A DNA stretch of 64,000 nt from Jannaschia sp. GRR-S6-38 (GCF_029853695.1 NZ_CP122537.1:2067501-2131500), one strand, 5' to 3'; shown: positions 18,801-31,838, counted from the stretch's first letter. The notes: a model not told the origin generated them from the sequence alone. Made by a program: numbers and translations.

Positions 18801-19188
18801 TGTCCGGGTGGCCGGGCTGGTGCTGATCCGCCAGAAACCCGGCAGCGCCAAGGGCGTCTGCTTCGTCACGCTGGAGGACGAGGCGGGCGTCGTGAACGTG
18901 GTGATCTGGCCCGATCTCTTCGCGCGCTACCGGCGGCAGATCATGTCGGCGCGGCTGATGGCGGTGAAGGGGCACGTGCAGTTCGACGACGCGGTGATCC
19001 ATGTCGTCGCCCACGAGATCGAGGATCGCAACGACGCGCTGGACGGGCTGTCGGCGGACCCGATGCCGGACAGCTATGGCCGCGGCGACGAGGGCAAGCA
19101 TCCCGCCCCGCCCGTCGCGCCGCGCTATCCGCGCCATTCGCATCCGCGCGACGCGCGCATCATTCCGAAATCGCGCGACTATCACTGA
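15868..19188 (+). CDS. dnaE2: Error-prone DNA polymerase DnaE2 (ImuC)
   Basis: It encodes 1106 aa. An N-terminal PHP domain (SCFSFLHGASD, ADRNSMAGV) precedes the C-family polymerase palm with the catalytic acidic run PPDIDIDFEHERREE near residue 400. The fingers follow (RPGPIQGDMVHPYLKRR, VPIFQEQAMKIA), then an OB-fold close to residues 965-1050. The length fits DnaE2 and is shorter than DnaE1; the PHP His ligands are incomplete, as usual in DnaE2. It performs translesion synthesis with ImuA/ImuB. It is the third gene of the LexA-controlled set but 352 bp from imuB. Confidence 0.96.
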   Translation: MPDQPLTPDRRTLDPAQVFTPNPPAPFVELGLASCFSFLHGASDAVDLVTTAWKLGYDKIGIADRNSMAGVVRIHAEAKVVGLRPLIGTRLILACGAEFLAYPRHREGYGNLCALISKGRMQALDGSWQAKGRCDIALSDLAAHQAGVTLIAVPGADLDAFAADLPRLVRALPEMSHVAAAHHYRGDDDERIARLDRVAGARGLRIVATNDVLYHLPERRPLQDVMTCIREKCTLAQAGFRLNPNAERHLKGPEEMARLFARWPHALRESLRIARGLDFSLDELRYEYPEDDVPRGRTPDQHLRILTEEGAARRYPDGVPAKVRDAIEKELAFIAERDLARYFITIQEIVAYGRRQGILCQGRGSAANSAVCFCLEVTSVDPAEHDLLFERFLSAERNEPPDIDIDFEHERREEVIQHIYNRYGREHAGLCATVIHYRPRMAVREVGKVMGLSEDVTTAMARTVWGSWGSSTADMHLEDTGINLKDPLIRRTIQLTDQLIGMPRHLGQHVGGFILTNQPLNRTVPIGNGAMPDRSFIEWDKDDIDALGIFKMDVLALGMLTCIAKAFALLRDHYDKRVTLASVPRGDTATYDMLCRGDSLGVFQVESRAQMAMLPKLKPRVFYDLVIQVAIVRPGPIQGDMVHPYLKRRRSGARIEYPKPAPEHGPPDELERILGRTLGVPIFQEQAMKIAIVAAEFSGGEANQLRKAMATFRAKGLVSDHKTRMVERMVARGYDRDFATRCFSQIEGFGEYGFPESHAASFAHLVYVSSWLKCHHPDVFACALLNAQPMGFYAPAQIVDMAQKSGVTVLPVDVNYSDWDNLLEPTGPDAFALRLGFRQLSGLRAEELARLVTARDRPFAGVEELRRRTRLSKRAIEILAAADAFRSCGQDRRAALWDAKAIRSGPDLPLFTHEDAPDTGPEPAHSLPAMPLREHVVTDYQTARLSLKAHPVAFMRRAMAKGGYTRSDALRSLRFNQNVRVAGLVLIRQKPGSAKGVCFVTLEDEAGVVNVVIWPDLFARYRRQIMSARLMAVKGHVQFDDAVIHVVAHEIEDRNDALDGLSADPMPDSYGRGDEGKHPAPPVAPRYPRHSHPRDARIIPKSRDYH

Positions 19189-19304
19189 GCGCGAAACGGA
19201 CCGCCCCGCAGGAACCCTGAAGATGCCCCGCGGCGACCAGCGCGGCGTCCGGCTTTGGCCGGAATCCCGCGCGAGACTAGAAACAGCCGGAAAAGGAGAC
19301 CGCC

Positions 19305-19490
19305 ATGTTCACGACCTTCACCCTGACCTGCCTCGCGGTGTTCTTCGCCTGCCTGCTGCTGCGCTCGGCGCTGGTGCTGTTCCGCCCCGACGGGCTGGAG
19401 CTGGACCTGCGGCTCGACCGCATGGCCGACGCCACGCTCGACCGGTTCCGCGCCCTGGTGGCCGGCCCCGCCTATCGCCACCTCGGCTGA
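19305..19490 (+). CDS. Small single-pass membrane protein
   Basis: It encodes 61 aa, preceded by a strong AAAAGGAGA ribosome site 5 bp before the ATG. Residues 4-26 form one hydrophobic helix (FTLTCLAVFFACLLLRSALV), followed by an amphipathic acidic/basic tail. I do not recognise a family. It converges on gyrB with a 6-bp gap. Confidence 0.7.
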   Translation: MFTTFTLTCLAVFFACLLLRSALVLFRPDGLELDLRLDRMADATLDRFRALVAGPAYRHLG

Positions 19491-19496
19491 GCGACG

Positions 19497-23122
<3,626 letters not shown>

Positions 23123-23130
<8 letters not shown>

Positions 23131-24241
23131 GCATCGGCATGACGACGTAGATGGCCGACTCGTCGCCGCCCTCACGCATCAGGGTCGGGTCGCCCGCGCC
23201 GTTGAACATGAAGACCGCGTTCTCGCGATCGACCTGCGCGGCGATCTCTTGGAGGTACTTGGCGTTGAAGCCGATCTCCAGCTTCTCGTCGCCATAGGCC
23301 ACGGCCAGCTCCTCCTCGGCGGCGCCCGAATCCGGCGCGTTGACCGAGAGCGTCAGCCGGTCCTCGTCGAGGCTCAGCTTAACGGCGCGCGACCGTTCCG
23401 ACGAGACGGTGGCCACGCGGTCCACGGCCTTGGCGAAATCGGCGGCGTCCACCTCCAGCTTGCGGGTGTTGCCGCTGGGGATGACGCGCGCGTAATCGGG
23501 GAAGGTGCCGTCGATCACCTTCGAGGTCAGCGTGATGTCGGGCGTGGCGAAGCGGATCTTGGTCTCGGAGACCGACACCGCGATCTGCAGGTCGTCATCG
23601 TCGAGAAGCTTGCGCATCTGGTCCACGGTCTTGCGCGGCACGATCACGCCCGGCATCTCCTCGGCGCCCGCGGGCAGAGGGGCGTCGACGCGCGCCAGGC
23701 GGTGCCCGTCGGTCGCCACGCAGCGCAGCATCCGACCGCCCTCGGCCTCGGCCACATGCATGTAGACGCCGTTGAGGTAGTAGCGCGTCTCCTCGGTCGA
23801 GATCGCGAAGCGCGTCTTGTCGAAGAGCCGGCGCAGCACCGGCGCGTCGCAGGAGAAATTGGCCGCGTAATCCGACGAGGCCATCATCGGGAAATCCTCG
23901 CGCGCGAGCGTGGCCAGCGAGAAATGCGACCGGCCCGCCGTGACGCTGAGCCGGCCGGCCGCCTGGTCCTCCTCGAGCTGGACCAGCGCGCCGTCGGGCA
24001 GCTTGCGCACGATCTCGTGGAACAGCACCGCCGAGACGGTTGTGCCGCCCGCCCGCTCGACCTGCGCGGGGGCGCTGTCGATCACCTCGATGTCGAGATC
24101 GGTCGCCTTGAAGCGGACCCGGTCGCCCTCGGCCTCCATCAGCACGTTGGCCAGGATCGGGATCGTGTTGCGCCGTTCGACGACGGCCTGGGCCTGGCTG
24201 ACCGCCTTCAGGAGGGCGGCGCGTTCGATGGAGAATTTCAT
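23123..24241 (-). CDS. dnaN: DNA polymerase III beta subunit (sliding clamp)
   Basis: It encodes 372 aa starting MKFSIERAALLKAVSQAQAV and ending in the conserved YVVMPMRV. It has three repeats of the clamp fold, with N-terminal RRNTIPILANVL and middle-domain SEETRYYLNGVYMH-type elements (here ISTEETRYYLNGVYMH). It tethers polymerases, including the ImuB/DnaE2 set encoded 4 kb away, to DNA. It lies 61 bp downstream of dnaA. Confidence 0.98.
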
Positions 24242-24302
24242 GGCTACCTCGGTTGTCGGGACGCGCAGGATAGCGCCCCCGGCCCGGCACGCAATGGCCG
24301 CT

Positions 24303-25637
24303 TCAGCCGTCCAGCTTGCGGGTCAGAAGCTCGGCATCCTCGGCGATCTGCGGCTCCGCGGCGATCAGCTCCTCGATCTTGCGGACGGCATAGAGAACCG
24401 TCGTGTGATCGCGCCCGCCGAACATCCGCCCGATCTCGGGATAGGAACGCGGGGTGAGCTTCTTGGCGAGGTACATCGCCATCTGGCGGGGCCGGGCCAC
24501 AGTGCGCGACCGCCGCGCCGAGGTCATGTCCGACATGCGCAGGTTATAATGTTCGCAGGTCGTCTTCATGATGTCGTCGATTGTCAGCTTCTTCTGGCTG
24601 GCGCGCAGCAGGTCGGAGAGCACGTCCTGCGCCTGGGCCAGGCTGACCGGCTCCTTCAGGAGGTCGGCATAGGCGGCCAGGCGCGTCACCGCGCCTTCCA
24701 GCGCGCGGATCGAGGTGTTGATGCGGCTGGCGAGGAACTCCAGCACGCCCTCCTCGACCGCGAAGCCCTTGTAATGCTCGCCCAGGCTCTCGACCCGCTG
24801 CTGCAGCACGCCGAGGCGCAGCTCGTAATCGGCGGGGTGCAGATCGACGACGAGGCCGGATTCCAGCCGCGAGGTGATCCGCTCCTCGAGGTCCGAGATT
24901 TCGGAGGGGCTGCGATCGGCCGAGATGACTACCTGCTTGCCCTGGTTCACCAGCGCGTTGAACGTGTGGAAGAACTCCTCCTGGGTGCTCTCCTTGCCGG
25001 CGATGAACTGCACGTCGTCGACCAGCAGGACGTCGACGCTGCGGAACAGGTGCTTGAAATCCATCGTGTTCTTCTCGCGCAGCGCCTGCACGAAGCGGTA
25101 CATGAACTGCTCGGCCGAGAGGTAGAGCACGCGGCGCTCCGGGTCGCTTTCGCGCAGCTGCCAGGCGATGGCCTGCATCAGGTGCGTCTTCCCGAGACCC
25201 ACGCGGCCGTGCAGGAACAGCGGGTTGAAGCTGACCGGCGCGCCGGAAGCCACGCGGCGCGCGGCGGCATGGGCCATCTCGTTGGACTTGCCGACCACGA
25301 AGCGCTCGAAGGTGAAGCGGCGATCGAGATCACTTTCCGCGCGGCTGCGCTCGGAGGGGGCGGCCTCGTCGGGGGTGGCCTTGGCGCGGGTCGCGGGCAG
25401 GGCGGTGTCGCAGACCAAGCGGGTGACGTCGCAGCCGGCCTCGGTCACGCGGCGCAGGATCACGTCCGAGAAATTCTGTGCGACCCAGGTGCCCAGGAAG
25501 TCGGTGGGCGCGACCAGTTGCAGCACGCGGCCGTCCACCGCGCCGTAGCGCAGGGGTTCGATCCACGCCTTGAAGTTATGCGTGCCCACGTCTTTCCTGA
25601 CCTCGCCCTTGGCGAGGTCCCAGATCCCATCCGTCAT
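24303..25637 (-). CDS. dnaA: Chromosomal replication initiator DnaA
   Basis: It encodes 444 aa. The AAA+ core has Walker A GRVGLGKTHLMQA near residues 143-155 and Walker B VLLVDDVQFIAGK near 203-215. C-terminal domain IV carries the DnaA-box recognition signature MFGGRDHTTVLYA. The short N-terminal domain I is followed by a brief linker (about residues 90-112). It binds DnaA boxes at oriC. It heads dnaA-dnaN-recF-gyrB and is preceded by a rhodanese gene on the same strand. Confidence 0.98.
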   Translation of the reverse strand: MTDGIWDLAKGEVRKDVGTHNFKAWIEPLRYGAVDGRVLQLVAPTDFLGTWVAQNFSDVILRRVTEAGCDVTRLVCDTALPATRAKATPDEAAPSERSRAESDLDRRFTFERFVVGKSNEMAHAAARRVASGAPVSFNPLFLHGRVGLGKTHLMQAIAWQLRESDPERRVLYLSAEQFMYRFVQALREKNTMDFKHLFRSVDVLLVDDVQFIAGKESTQEEFFHTFNALVNQGKQVVISADRSPSEISDLEERITSRLESGLVVDLHPADYELRLGVLQQRVESLGEHYKGFAVEEGVLEFLASRINTSIRALEGAVTRLAAYADLLKEPVSLAQAQDVLSDLLRASQKKLTIDDIMKTTCEHYNLRMSDMTSARRSRTVARPRQMAMYLAKKLTPRSYPEIGRMFGGRDHTTVLYAVRKIEELIAAEPQIAEDAELLTRKLDG

Positions 25638-25671
25638 TTGTCTCGGCCCTACCCGCTCTCTTGTCTGTGTC

Positions 25672-26118
25672 TCAGGACTGACGCCACGCCAGTCCCCGGG
25701 CCTTCCAACCGTTCAGGCCCCCCCGATGTCCCAGCGTATCCAGATCACCTTCGAACCCTTCGGCCACGTTGATGCAGGGCAGAGCCCGTCCCTCCGTCTC
25801 GAGGGTCCGGGCCACGGCTGTCGCCGCCTCCATCAAACGCGCGCCGGAGCGGCAGATGAACAGGATGCGGGATGGCAGTCCCGGCATCGTCTTCAGCAGC
25901 GCTCCGGCGAATGCCGGGTCCGGGGTCATGTCGGGCCAGGTCTTCCATTCGAGCCTCGCCGGCTCCTTGCCCAACTCCGACAGGTCGGGCCCGCCCACGA
26001 ACATCCATTCGGGCCGGGACCGAACATCGACGAGGATCGAAGCGTTGTCGTCCGACAAGATCGCCCACGCATCCCGAGGCCCCACCTCGGAGACGAGCGG
26101 GTGCGCTTCGCTACCCAT
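25672..26118 (-). CDS. Rhodanese-like domain protein
   Basis: It encodes 148 aa. It is a single rhodanese fold: DAWAILSDDNASILVDVRS at the N terminus and the active-site loop CRSGARL (in FICRSGARLMEAA), with Cys as the expected sulfur-accepting residue. The C terminus GHRGGLNGWKARGLAWRQ is typical. It lies between rpsT and dnaA, 34 bp before dnaA. The sulfur acceptor is unknown. Confidence 0.9.
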   Translation of the reverse strand: MGSEAHPLVSEVGPRDAWAILSDDNASILVDVRSRPEWMFVGGPDLSELGKEPARLEWKTWPDMTPDPAFAGALLKTMPGLPSRILFICRSGARLMEAATAVARTLETEGRALPCINVAEGFEGDLDTLGHRGGLNGWKARGLAWRQS

Positions 26119-26262
26119 TCGATGTTCCCCTGATCGCGATCTGACTCGCTGGAAATGGGATACAATCCGCTCGCCTGAGGCTTCAACCTCTCTTCAGACT
26201 TGACATATTCGCTCGGGCGGAAGAATCCCGAAACGCCGCTGCAAACCGCTGAAGATGCGAAG

Positions 26263-26289
26263 AAAAAAGCCCACCTGAGCGGTGGGCTT
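26263..26289 (-). terminator. Rho-independent terminator of rpsT
   Basis: The minus strand reads AAGCCCACC, a 5-nt loop, GGTGGGCTT and then a U-run (A-run at 26263-26268 on the plus strand). It lies 46 bp after the rpsT stop codon. Confidence 0.92.
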
Positions 26290-26334
26290 TCGAATCTCTT
26301 GACTGTGTCCTGCGGTTCTCGCAGCCGACTCGGC

Positions 26335-26601
26335 TCAGGCGCCCAGCGACTTCACCCGCGAGGACAGGCGGGACAGTTTCCGCGCGGCGGTGTTCTTGTG
26401 GAAGACGCCCTTGGTGACACCGCGCATCAGCTCGGGCTGGGCTTCCTTGAGGGCGGCGGCGGCGACGGTCTGGTCGCCCGAGGCGATCGCCTCCTCGACC
26501 TTCCGCAGGTAGGTGCGGATGCGCGAGCGGCGCGCCTTGTTGACGGCGAATCGGCGCTCGTTCTGGCGGGCGCGCTTCTTGGCCTGGGGGGAATTTGCCA
26601 T
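26335..26601 (-). CDS. rpsT: 30S ribosomal protein S20
   Basis: It encodes 88 aa from the ATG at 26601 ([18 protein letters not shown]); 14 in-frame upstream codons are rejected by comparison with the family. It is a basic helical bundle containing [18 protein letters not shown] and [15 protein letters not shown]. It binds 16S rRNA early in 30S assembly. As in other alphaproteobacteria it lies close to dnaA. A terminator follows. Confidence 0.97.
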   Translation of the reverse strand: MANSPQAKKRARQNERRFAVNKARRSRIRTYLRKVEEAIASGDQTVAAAALKEAQPELMRGVTKGVFHKNTAARKLSRLSSRVKSLGA

Positions 26602-26771
26602 GTGATCGGTCCTCGGATCGGGTCGGTTCAAGTTCGGTTGCACGAAAGCCCGACCCCGTCCGGGACGGCGGGCGTCCCATGGATCTCGATCCGGCCAGAG
26701 CGGGCCTCACGCGCATGATGGGCGGCGTCTAGTCCGGGCGGCGCGCGGCGTCAACCGGGGGCGGAATTCAT

Positions 26772-26804
26772 GGGTGATCCACGGGTGATCTGCGGGTGAT
26801 CCGT
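26772..26804 (+). repeat. Three tandem 11-bp repeats, DnaA-box-like
   Basis: GGGTGATCCAC, GGGTGATCTGC and GGGTGATCCGT lie head to tail, one helical turn each. The core TGATCCAC matches the Caulobacter G-box form of the DnaA box (TGATCCACA) in eight of nine bases in the first copy. They sit in the 261-bp gap between rpsT and the crotonase gene, 1.1 kb from dnaA. A DnaA-regulated promoter or part of oriC is possible, but so is chance. Confidence 0.5.
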
Positions 26805-26862
26805 GTCCGACGCGATTGGCGCACCCTTGCGCCGTAATCCGTGCGGAACGGTGCGCCCGCGC

Positions 26863-27639
26863 TCAGCGGTCGCGGAATTGCGGCTCGCGCTTCTCGATGA
26901 AGGCGGCCATGCCCTCGGACTGGTCCTCGGTCGCGAAGAGCGCGTGGAACAGCCGCTTCTCGAAGAGCAGCCCCTCGCTCAGCCCGACTTCCTGGCTGCG
27001 ATTCACCGCCTCCTTGATGGCGGTGACGGTGATCATCGACTTCTCGGCGATCCGGGTGGCGGCGGCCATCGCCTCGTCCATCAGCTTCTTGGCGGGCACG
27101 ACGCGGCTGACCAGCCCCGCGCGCTCGGCCTCCTCGGCATCCATGAAGCGCCCCGTGAGGTGCATGTCCATCGACTTGGCCTTGCCCACGGCGCGAGTCA
27201 GGCGCTGGGTGCCGCCGATGCCCGCGACCACGCCCAGGTTCACCTCGGGCTGGCCGAACTTGGCATTGTCCGCGGCGATGATGAAATCGCACATCATCGC
27301 CAGCTCGCAGCCCCCGCCCAGCGCGTAGCCGGACACGGCGGCGATGATCGGCTTGCGGACGCGCAGCATCGCCTCGACCTCGGGGCCGAACAGGTCGCCC
27401 ATGAAGACCTCGACGAAGCTCTTCTCGTGCATCTCGCGGATATCGGCGCCGGCGGCGAAGGCCTTCTCGGAGCCGGTGAGGATGATGCAGCGGACCTTCT
27501 CGTTCTCCTGCGACGACTTCATCGCCTTGGCGAGTTCGCCCAGCAGCTTGGAGTTCAGCGCGTTCAGCGCCTCGGGCCGGTCCAGCCGGATGGTGGCGAC
27601 GTGATTGCTCACGTCCACGTTCAGCGTCTCGTAACCCAT
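26863..27639 (-). CDS. Enoyl-CoA hydratase/isomerase (crotonase family)
   Basis: It encodes 258 aa with the crotonase fold: oxyanion-hole segments [11 protein letters not shown] and [16 protein letters not shown], and two acidic catalytic positions (Glu in GGGCELAM and in GQPEVNLGV), as in true enoyl-CoA hydratases. [13 protein letters not shown] is typical of FadB1/EchA/PaaF-type enzymes. It hydrates 2-enoyl-CoA in fatty-acid or related beta-oxidation. It is followed in transcription by the rpsT region. The exact substrate cannot be read. Confidence 0.9.
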   Translation of the reverse strand: MGYETLNVDVSNHVATIRLDRPEALNALNSKLLGELAKAMKSSQENEKVRCIILTGSEKAFAAGADIREMHEKSFVEVFMGDLFGPEVEAMLRVRKPIIAAVSGYALGGGCELAMMCDFIIAADNAKFGQPEVNLGVVAGIGGTQRLTRAVGKAKSMDMHLTGRFMDAEEAERAGLVSRVVPAKKLMDEAMAAATRIAEKSMITVTAIKEAVNRSQEVGLSEGLLFEKRLFHALFATEDQSEGMAAFIEKREPQFRDR

Positions 27640-27701
27640 CGCGTCTCTCTCCGCTGCCTGTCGAGGAGTTAGGCCTGCAACGCCCGAAGGCCCGTTTCAA
27701 G

Positions 27702-28550
27702 TCATCTCTGGCAGCTGGGGCAGTGGAAAGAGGAGCGGCCCGACTGCACGATCCGGCGGATCGGCGTGCCGCAGCCGGGCGTGGGGCAGGGCGCGCCCTC
27801 GCGGTCGTAGACGGCGAAGCCGTGCTGGAAATAGCCCAGGCTGCCATCGGCCTGCCGGTGGTCGCGCAAGGACGATCCGCCCGCCTCGATCGCCTCGCCC
27901 AGCACATCGCGGATCACCGGCACCAGCGCCGCGACGCGATGCGCGGCGATGCGCCGCGCGCGCCGGGTGGGCGCGATGCCCGCGCGCCAGAGCGCCTCGC
28001 AGACATAGATATTGCCCAGCCCCGCCACCACGCGCTGATCCAGCAGCGCGGCCTTCACCGGCGTGTTGCGGGTCCGGAAGGCGGCGATCAGGTGGTCCTC
28101 GTGGAAGGCATTGCCCAGCGGCTCCGGCCCTAGCTTGGCGATCAGCCAGTGGTTCTCCAGATCGCGGGTCGGGTGCAGGTCCATCGCGCCGAAGCGGCGC
28201 GCATCGTTGAAGGTGACGCGGTGGCGGTCGGTGTGCAGCACGACATGGTCGTGTTGCGGCAGCCAGCTCGCGTCGCGGTGGAACTGGCCCAGCCGCATGT
28301 CGTCGACCACCATCCGGCCCGACATGCCCAGATGCACGATCAGCGTCTCGCCGGTGTCGAGATGCGCGAGCAGGTATTTCGACCGCCGCCCCAGCGCGGT
28401 GATCGTCGCGCCTTCGAGCCGCGCGGCCATGTCCGGCGGGAAGGGCCAGCGCAGATCGGGGCGGCGGATCTCGGCACGACGGAGCCGCGCGCCCTCCAGC
28501 GCGGGGGCGAGGCCGCGGCGGACGGTCTCGACTTCGGGAAGCTCGGGCAT
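27702..28550 (-). CDS. mutM: Formamidopyrimidine-DNA glycosylase
   Basis: It encodes 282 aa starting [14 protein letters not shown], so mature Pro (catalytic Schiff-base) and Glu follow Met. The H2TH domain has [16 protein letters not shown], and the C-terminal zinc finger is CPTPGC...FHCPSCQR. It removes 8-oxoguanine and Fapy lesions. It is divergent from ubiE with a 69-bp gap that should hold both promoters. Confidence 0.97.
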   Translation of the reverse strand: MPELPEVETVRRGLAPALEGARLRRAEIRRPDLRWPFPPDMAARLEGATITALGRRSKYLLAHLDTGETLIVHLGMSGRMVVDDMRLGQFHRDASWLPQHDHVVLHTDRHRVTFNDARRFGAMDLHPTRDLENHWLIAKLGPEPLGNAFHEDHLIAAFRTRNTPVKAALLDQRVVAGLGNIYVCEALWRAGIAPTRRARRIAAHRVAALVPVIRDVLGEAIEAGGSSLRDHRQADGSLGYFQHGFAVYDREGAPCPTPGCGTPIRRIVQSGRSSFHCPSCQR

Positions 28551-28619
28551 GGGGGCCTTTCGTTGCAGGCGCGCGCCCGCGCCCTATAAGTCAGAGCGAC
28601 AGATGAGGATGCCCGCCCG

Positions 28620-29390
28620 ATGACGCAAGACGAGGACGCGCCCCGCGACGCGGGGCGCACGACGCATTTCGGCTTCGAGACCGTGCCGGAGGAGGAGAAG
28701 GCGGGCCGCGTCCACGGCGTGTTCACCTCGGTGGCGTCGAAATACGACGTGATGAACGACGCGATGTCGCTGGGCATCCACCGCGTCTGGAAGGACGCGA
28801 TGCTGGACTGGCTGGCGCCGCGACCGGGCCAGCGCCTTCTGGACGTGGCGGGCGGGACGGGCGACATCGCCTTCCGCTTCCTCGACCGGGCGCCGGGGGC
28901 GCATGCGACCGTGCTCGACATGACCGAGGGCATGCTGGTCGCCGGCCGGCAGCGCGCCGAGGCCGAGGCCCGCGCCGAAGCGCTGGACTGGGTGGTGGGC
29001 GACGCGATGGCGCTGCCCTTCGAGGATAACAGCTTCGACGCCTACACGATCAGCTTCGGCATCCGGAACGTCACTCGCATCCTCGACGCCCTGTCGGAGG
29101 CCTACCGCGTGCTGCGCCCCGGCGGGCGGCTGATGGTGCTGGAGTTCAGCCAGCTGCCCAACCCGCTGATGCAGAAGGCCTATGATCTCTATTCCTTCAA
29201 CGTGATCCCGCGGATGGGGCAGGCCATCGCGGGCGATCGCGACAGCTACCAGTACCTCGTCGAGTCGATCCGCAACTTCCCCGACCAGGATCGCTTCGCC
29301 GCGATGATCGCCGATGCGGGCTTCGGCAACGTGAAGTACCGCAATCTCAGCTTCGGCATCGCCGCGCTGCATTCGGGCTGGAAGCTCTGA
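28620..29390 (+). CDS. ubiE: Ubiquinone biosynthesis C-methyltransferase UbiE
   Basis: It encodes 256 aa. The SAM-dependent methyltransferase motif I is [15 protein letters not shown], and the UbiE signatures [17 protein letters not shown] and FGIRNVTRI are both present, as is [13 protein letters not shown]. It methylates the ring carbon of demethyl-benzoquinol in ubiquinone synthesis. It lies 13 bp before ubiB, forming a ubiE-ubiB operon. Confidence 0.97.
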   Translation: MTQDEDAPRDAGRTTHFGFETVPEEEKAGRVHGVFTSVASKYDVMNDAMSLGIHRVWKDAMLDWLAPRPGQRLLDVAGGTGDIAFRFLDRAPGAHATVLDMTEGMLVAGRQRAEAEARAEALDWVVGDAMALPFEDNSFDAYTISFGIRNVTRILDALSEAYRVLRPGGRLMVLEFSQLPNPLMQKAYDLYSFNVIPRMGQAIAGDRDSYQYLVESIRNFPDQDRFAAMIADAGFGNVKYRNLSFGIAALHSGWKL

Positions 29391-29403
29391 GAATGCCCCG
29401 CAG

Positions 29404-30933
29404 ATGAGAGGCCCCCACAACATCCTCCGCCTGGTCCGCACGGCGGCCACCTTCGAGCGCACGGGCGCGATGGCCGTCGTGCTGGAGCAGATGGACGCGC
29501 CGCCCGCCCTGCGCGCCGCCGCCCGCGTGCTGGGCTGGCCGTTCCGCTGGCTGGGCTACAAGGGCGACCCGGCGCTGCCGCCGGTCACCCGGGCGATCAC
29601 CGCGCTGGGGCCGAGCTACATCAAGCTGGGCCAGATCCTGTCGACCCGGCCCGATTTCGTGGGCGGCGAGCTGGCGCTGCAATTGCGGGTGCTGCAGGAC
29701 AAGCTGCCGCCCTTCCCGACCTTCGAGGCGCGCCGGATGGTCGAGCGCGACCTGGGCCGGCCGGTCGACACGATCTTCTCGGAATTCTCCGAGCCGGTGG
29801 CCGCCGCCTCCATCGCGCAGGTCCACCAGGCGCGGCTGGTCGAGGGCCAGCGCAAGGTCGCGGTCAAGGTGCTGCGGCCGGGCATCGCCCGCGCCTTCCG
29901 GCGCGATATCGACGCCTTCTATTTCGGCGCGCGCATGGTCGAGCTTCTGGCGCCACAGACCCGGCGGCTGCGCCCGATGGACGTGATCGCGCATTTCGAC
30001 GCCACTGTGCAGCAGGAACTGGACCTGCGCACCGAGGCCGCGGCGGCGGGCGAGTTCAAGGCCAACACCGCGGGCGATGCGGGCTTCGCGGTGCCGGCGG
30101 TGGAATGGCACCTGTCGGGCCGCGCGGTCCTGACGCTGGACTGGGCCGAGGGCATCCCGATGGGCGAGCTGGAGGCGATCGACGCGGCCGGCCACGACCG
30201 CGTGGCGCTGGCCGACCGGGTGATCGCGATGTTCCTGCGCCACGCGCTGCGCGACGGGTATTTCCACGCCGACATGCACCAGGGGAACCTGAAGGTCGCG
30301 CCCTCGGGCGATATCGTGGCGCTGGATTTCGGGATCATGGGGCGGCTCGATGAGTACACCCGCCGGGTCTATGCCGAGATCCTGATGGGCTTCATCCGCA
30401 AGGATTACCGCCGCGTGGCCGAGGTGCATTTCGAGGCGGGCTACGTGCCGGCCGACCGTGACGTGGACCTGTTCGCGCAGGCGCTGCGCGCGGTGGGCGA
30501 GCCGATCTTCGGGATGGATGCCTCGCGGATCTCGATGGGGCGACTGCTGGCCTATCTCTTCGAGGTGACCGAGCGCTTCGGGATGGAGACCCGGACCGAG
30601 CTGATCCTGCTGCAACGCACGATGGTGGTGGTCGAGGGTGTGGCGCGCACGCTGAACCCGCAGATGAACCTGTGGACCGCGGCCGCGCCCGAGGTGGAGC
30701 GCTACATCCGCACCAATCTGGGCCCGCGGGCCTTCGCGCGCGACCTCTACCGGACGGCGCAGGTGCTGGCGCGTTTCGGCCCGCATCTGCCGCAGGCCGT
30801 GGAGCAGGCGCTGCGGCGCCCGGACCGGACGGTGATCGTGGAGCGGGGGCGGCGCAAGCGCTCCGCCGCGCTGTGGTACATCGCGGGCCTCGGCACCGCC
30901 GCCGTCGCCCTGGTCGCCGCCGCGGCGATCTGA
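29404..30933 (+). CDS. ubiB: Ubiquinone biosynthesis kinase-like protein UbiB
   Basis: It encodes 509 aa. It is an ABC1/ADCK atypical kinase: the KxGQ motif is in YIKLGQILSTRPD, the Ala-rich loop is AAASIAQVHQARL, and the catalytic-loop region is GYFHADMHQGNLKV with the metal-binding DFGIMGRL. Two hydrophobic helices at the C terminus (LWYIAGLGTAAVALVAAAAI) anchor it in the inner membrane. It is needed for ubiquinone synthesis, probably for lipid-intermediate handling. It follows ubiE closely. Confidence 0.96.
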   Translation: MRGPHNILRLVRTAATFERTGAMAVVLEQMDAPPALRAAARVLGWPFRWLGYKGDPALPPVTRAITALGPSYIKLGQILSTRPDFVGGELALQLRVLQDKLPPFPTFEARRMVERDLGRPVDTIFSEFSEPVAAASIAQVHQARLVEGQRKVAVKVLRPGIARAFRRDIDAFYFGARMVELLAPQTRRLRPMDVIAHFDATVQQELDLRTEAAAAGEFKANTAGDAGFAVPAVEWHLSGRAVLTLDWAEGIPMGELEAIDAAGHDRVALADRVIAMFLRHALRDGYFHADMHQGNLKVAPSGDIVALDFGIMGRLDEYTRRVYAEILMGFIRKDYRRVAEVHFEAGYVPADRDVDLFAQALRAVGEPIFGMDASRISMGRLLAYLFEVTERFGMETRTELILLQRTMVVVEGVARTLNPQMNLWTAAAPEVERYIRTNLGPRAFARDLYRTAQVLARFGPHLPQAVEQALRRPDRTVIVERGRRKRSAALWYIAGLGTAAVALVAAAAI

Positions 30934-31187
30934 CGGGGGCGCGCTGAGGGGTGGCCGCTCCGTCGGCCCACCGAACATTTCGACGGGCCCGGCGCTAAGC
31001 TTTGGCGGGCGAACGGCAGGGCAATTGGCGCGGCGCGTGGGGATGCGCCGTCCGGCCGGGGCCGTGCGGTTCGGGCTCGTGCCGTCCGAAGGTGCGGCGG
31101 CGCCGCGCTGCCTTCGCTCTGTTCGCGACCCTTGCCCATCAGGTCCTTCGCCGCCCGGCCCGATGGCGGCCGGGTCCGCGCGGTGGC

Positions 31188-31838
31188 TTAGCCCGGGGCG
31201 GGGCGGCGGATGGCGTCGAGGCTGGAGGCAGGGATCCGCAGGCCCCCGGCGAGGCCGAGTTCGACGCCTGCGGGGCCCAGAAGCACCTCTTCCACGGCCG
31301 CGTAATGGGCGACCGGGACGGGCGTGAGGCTTTGCGCGCCGGCGCTGGGTTCGACATGCAGGCGATAGGTCCCGGGCGGCAGGGCGGGCGCGTCGTCGGG
31401 CCAGGTCAGCGTCGTGGCCTTCGGGTCGATGGCGCGGCGGGCGCGTTCGGTCCCGTTCGGGTCGCTGATCACCAGCTCGGCCGCGTCGGCGCCGGGCGGG
31501 ATGTCGAAGCCCAGCTCGCGCGGGCCGCCGTCGCGGGCGATCGGGCCGGCATGGCGCACCTCCATCCCGATCCAGGCGGCCGCGCCGTTGGCCTGCTGCA
31601 GCTCCAGCCGCCCCAGCACGTCGCGGAGCAGATCGTTGGTCTGCACCGCCTGTTCGACGCCCGAAAAGGTCGCGAGCTGGGCCGTGTATTCGGTGCTGTC
31701 GGCGGGTTCGAGCGGATCCTGGTTGCGGATTTGCGTCGTCAGCAGCGTCAGGAACATGTCGAAATCGGTGCTGGCGCTGGGCCCCGGCGGGGGCACCCGC
31801 GGCGGCGGCGTTTCGGCGAAGGGCAGGATCGGGTCCAT
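31188..31838 (-). CDS. flgD: Flagellar hook-capping protein FlgD
   Basis: It encodes 216 aa. The N-terminal region has the FlgD hallmark FLTLLTTQIRNQDPLEPADS and TAQLATFSGVEQAVQTNDLL; a FlgD Ig-like/tudor region follows (DPNGTERARRAID). It caps the growing hook so that FlgE subunits assemble. It lies 9 bp downstream of fliK. The 254-bp stretch between its end and ubiB shows no gene. Confidence 0.93.
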   Translation of the reverse strand: MDPILPFAETPPPRVPPPGPSASTDFDMFLTLLTTQIRNQDPLEPADSTEYTAQLATFSGVEQAVQTNDLLRDVLGRLELQQANGAAAWIGMEVRHAGPIARDGGPRELGFDIPPGADAAELVISDPNGTERARRAIDPKATTLTWPDDAPALPPGTYRLHVEPSAGAQSLTPVPVAHYAAVEEVLLGPAGVELGLAGGLRIPASSLDAIRRPAPG

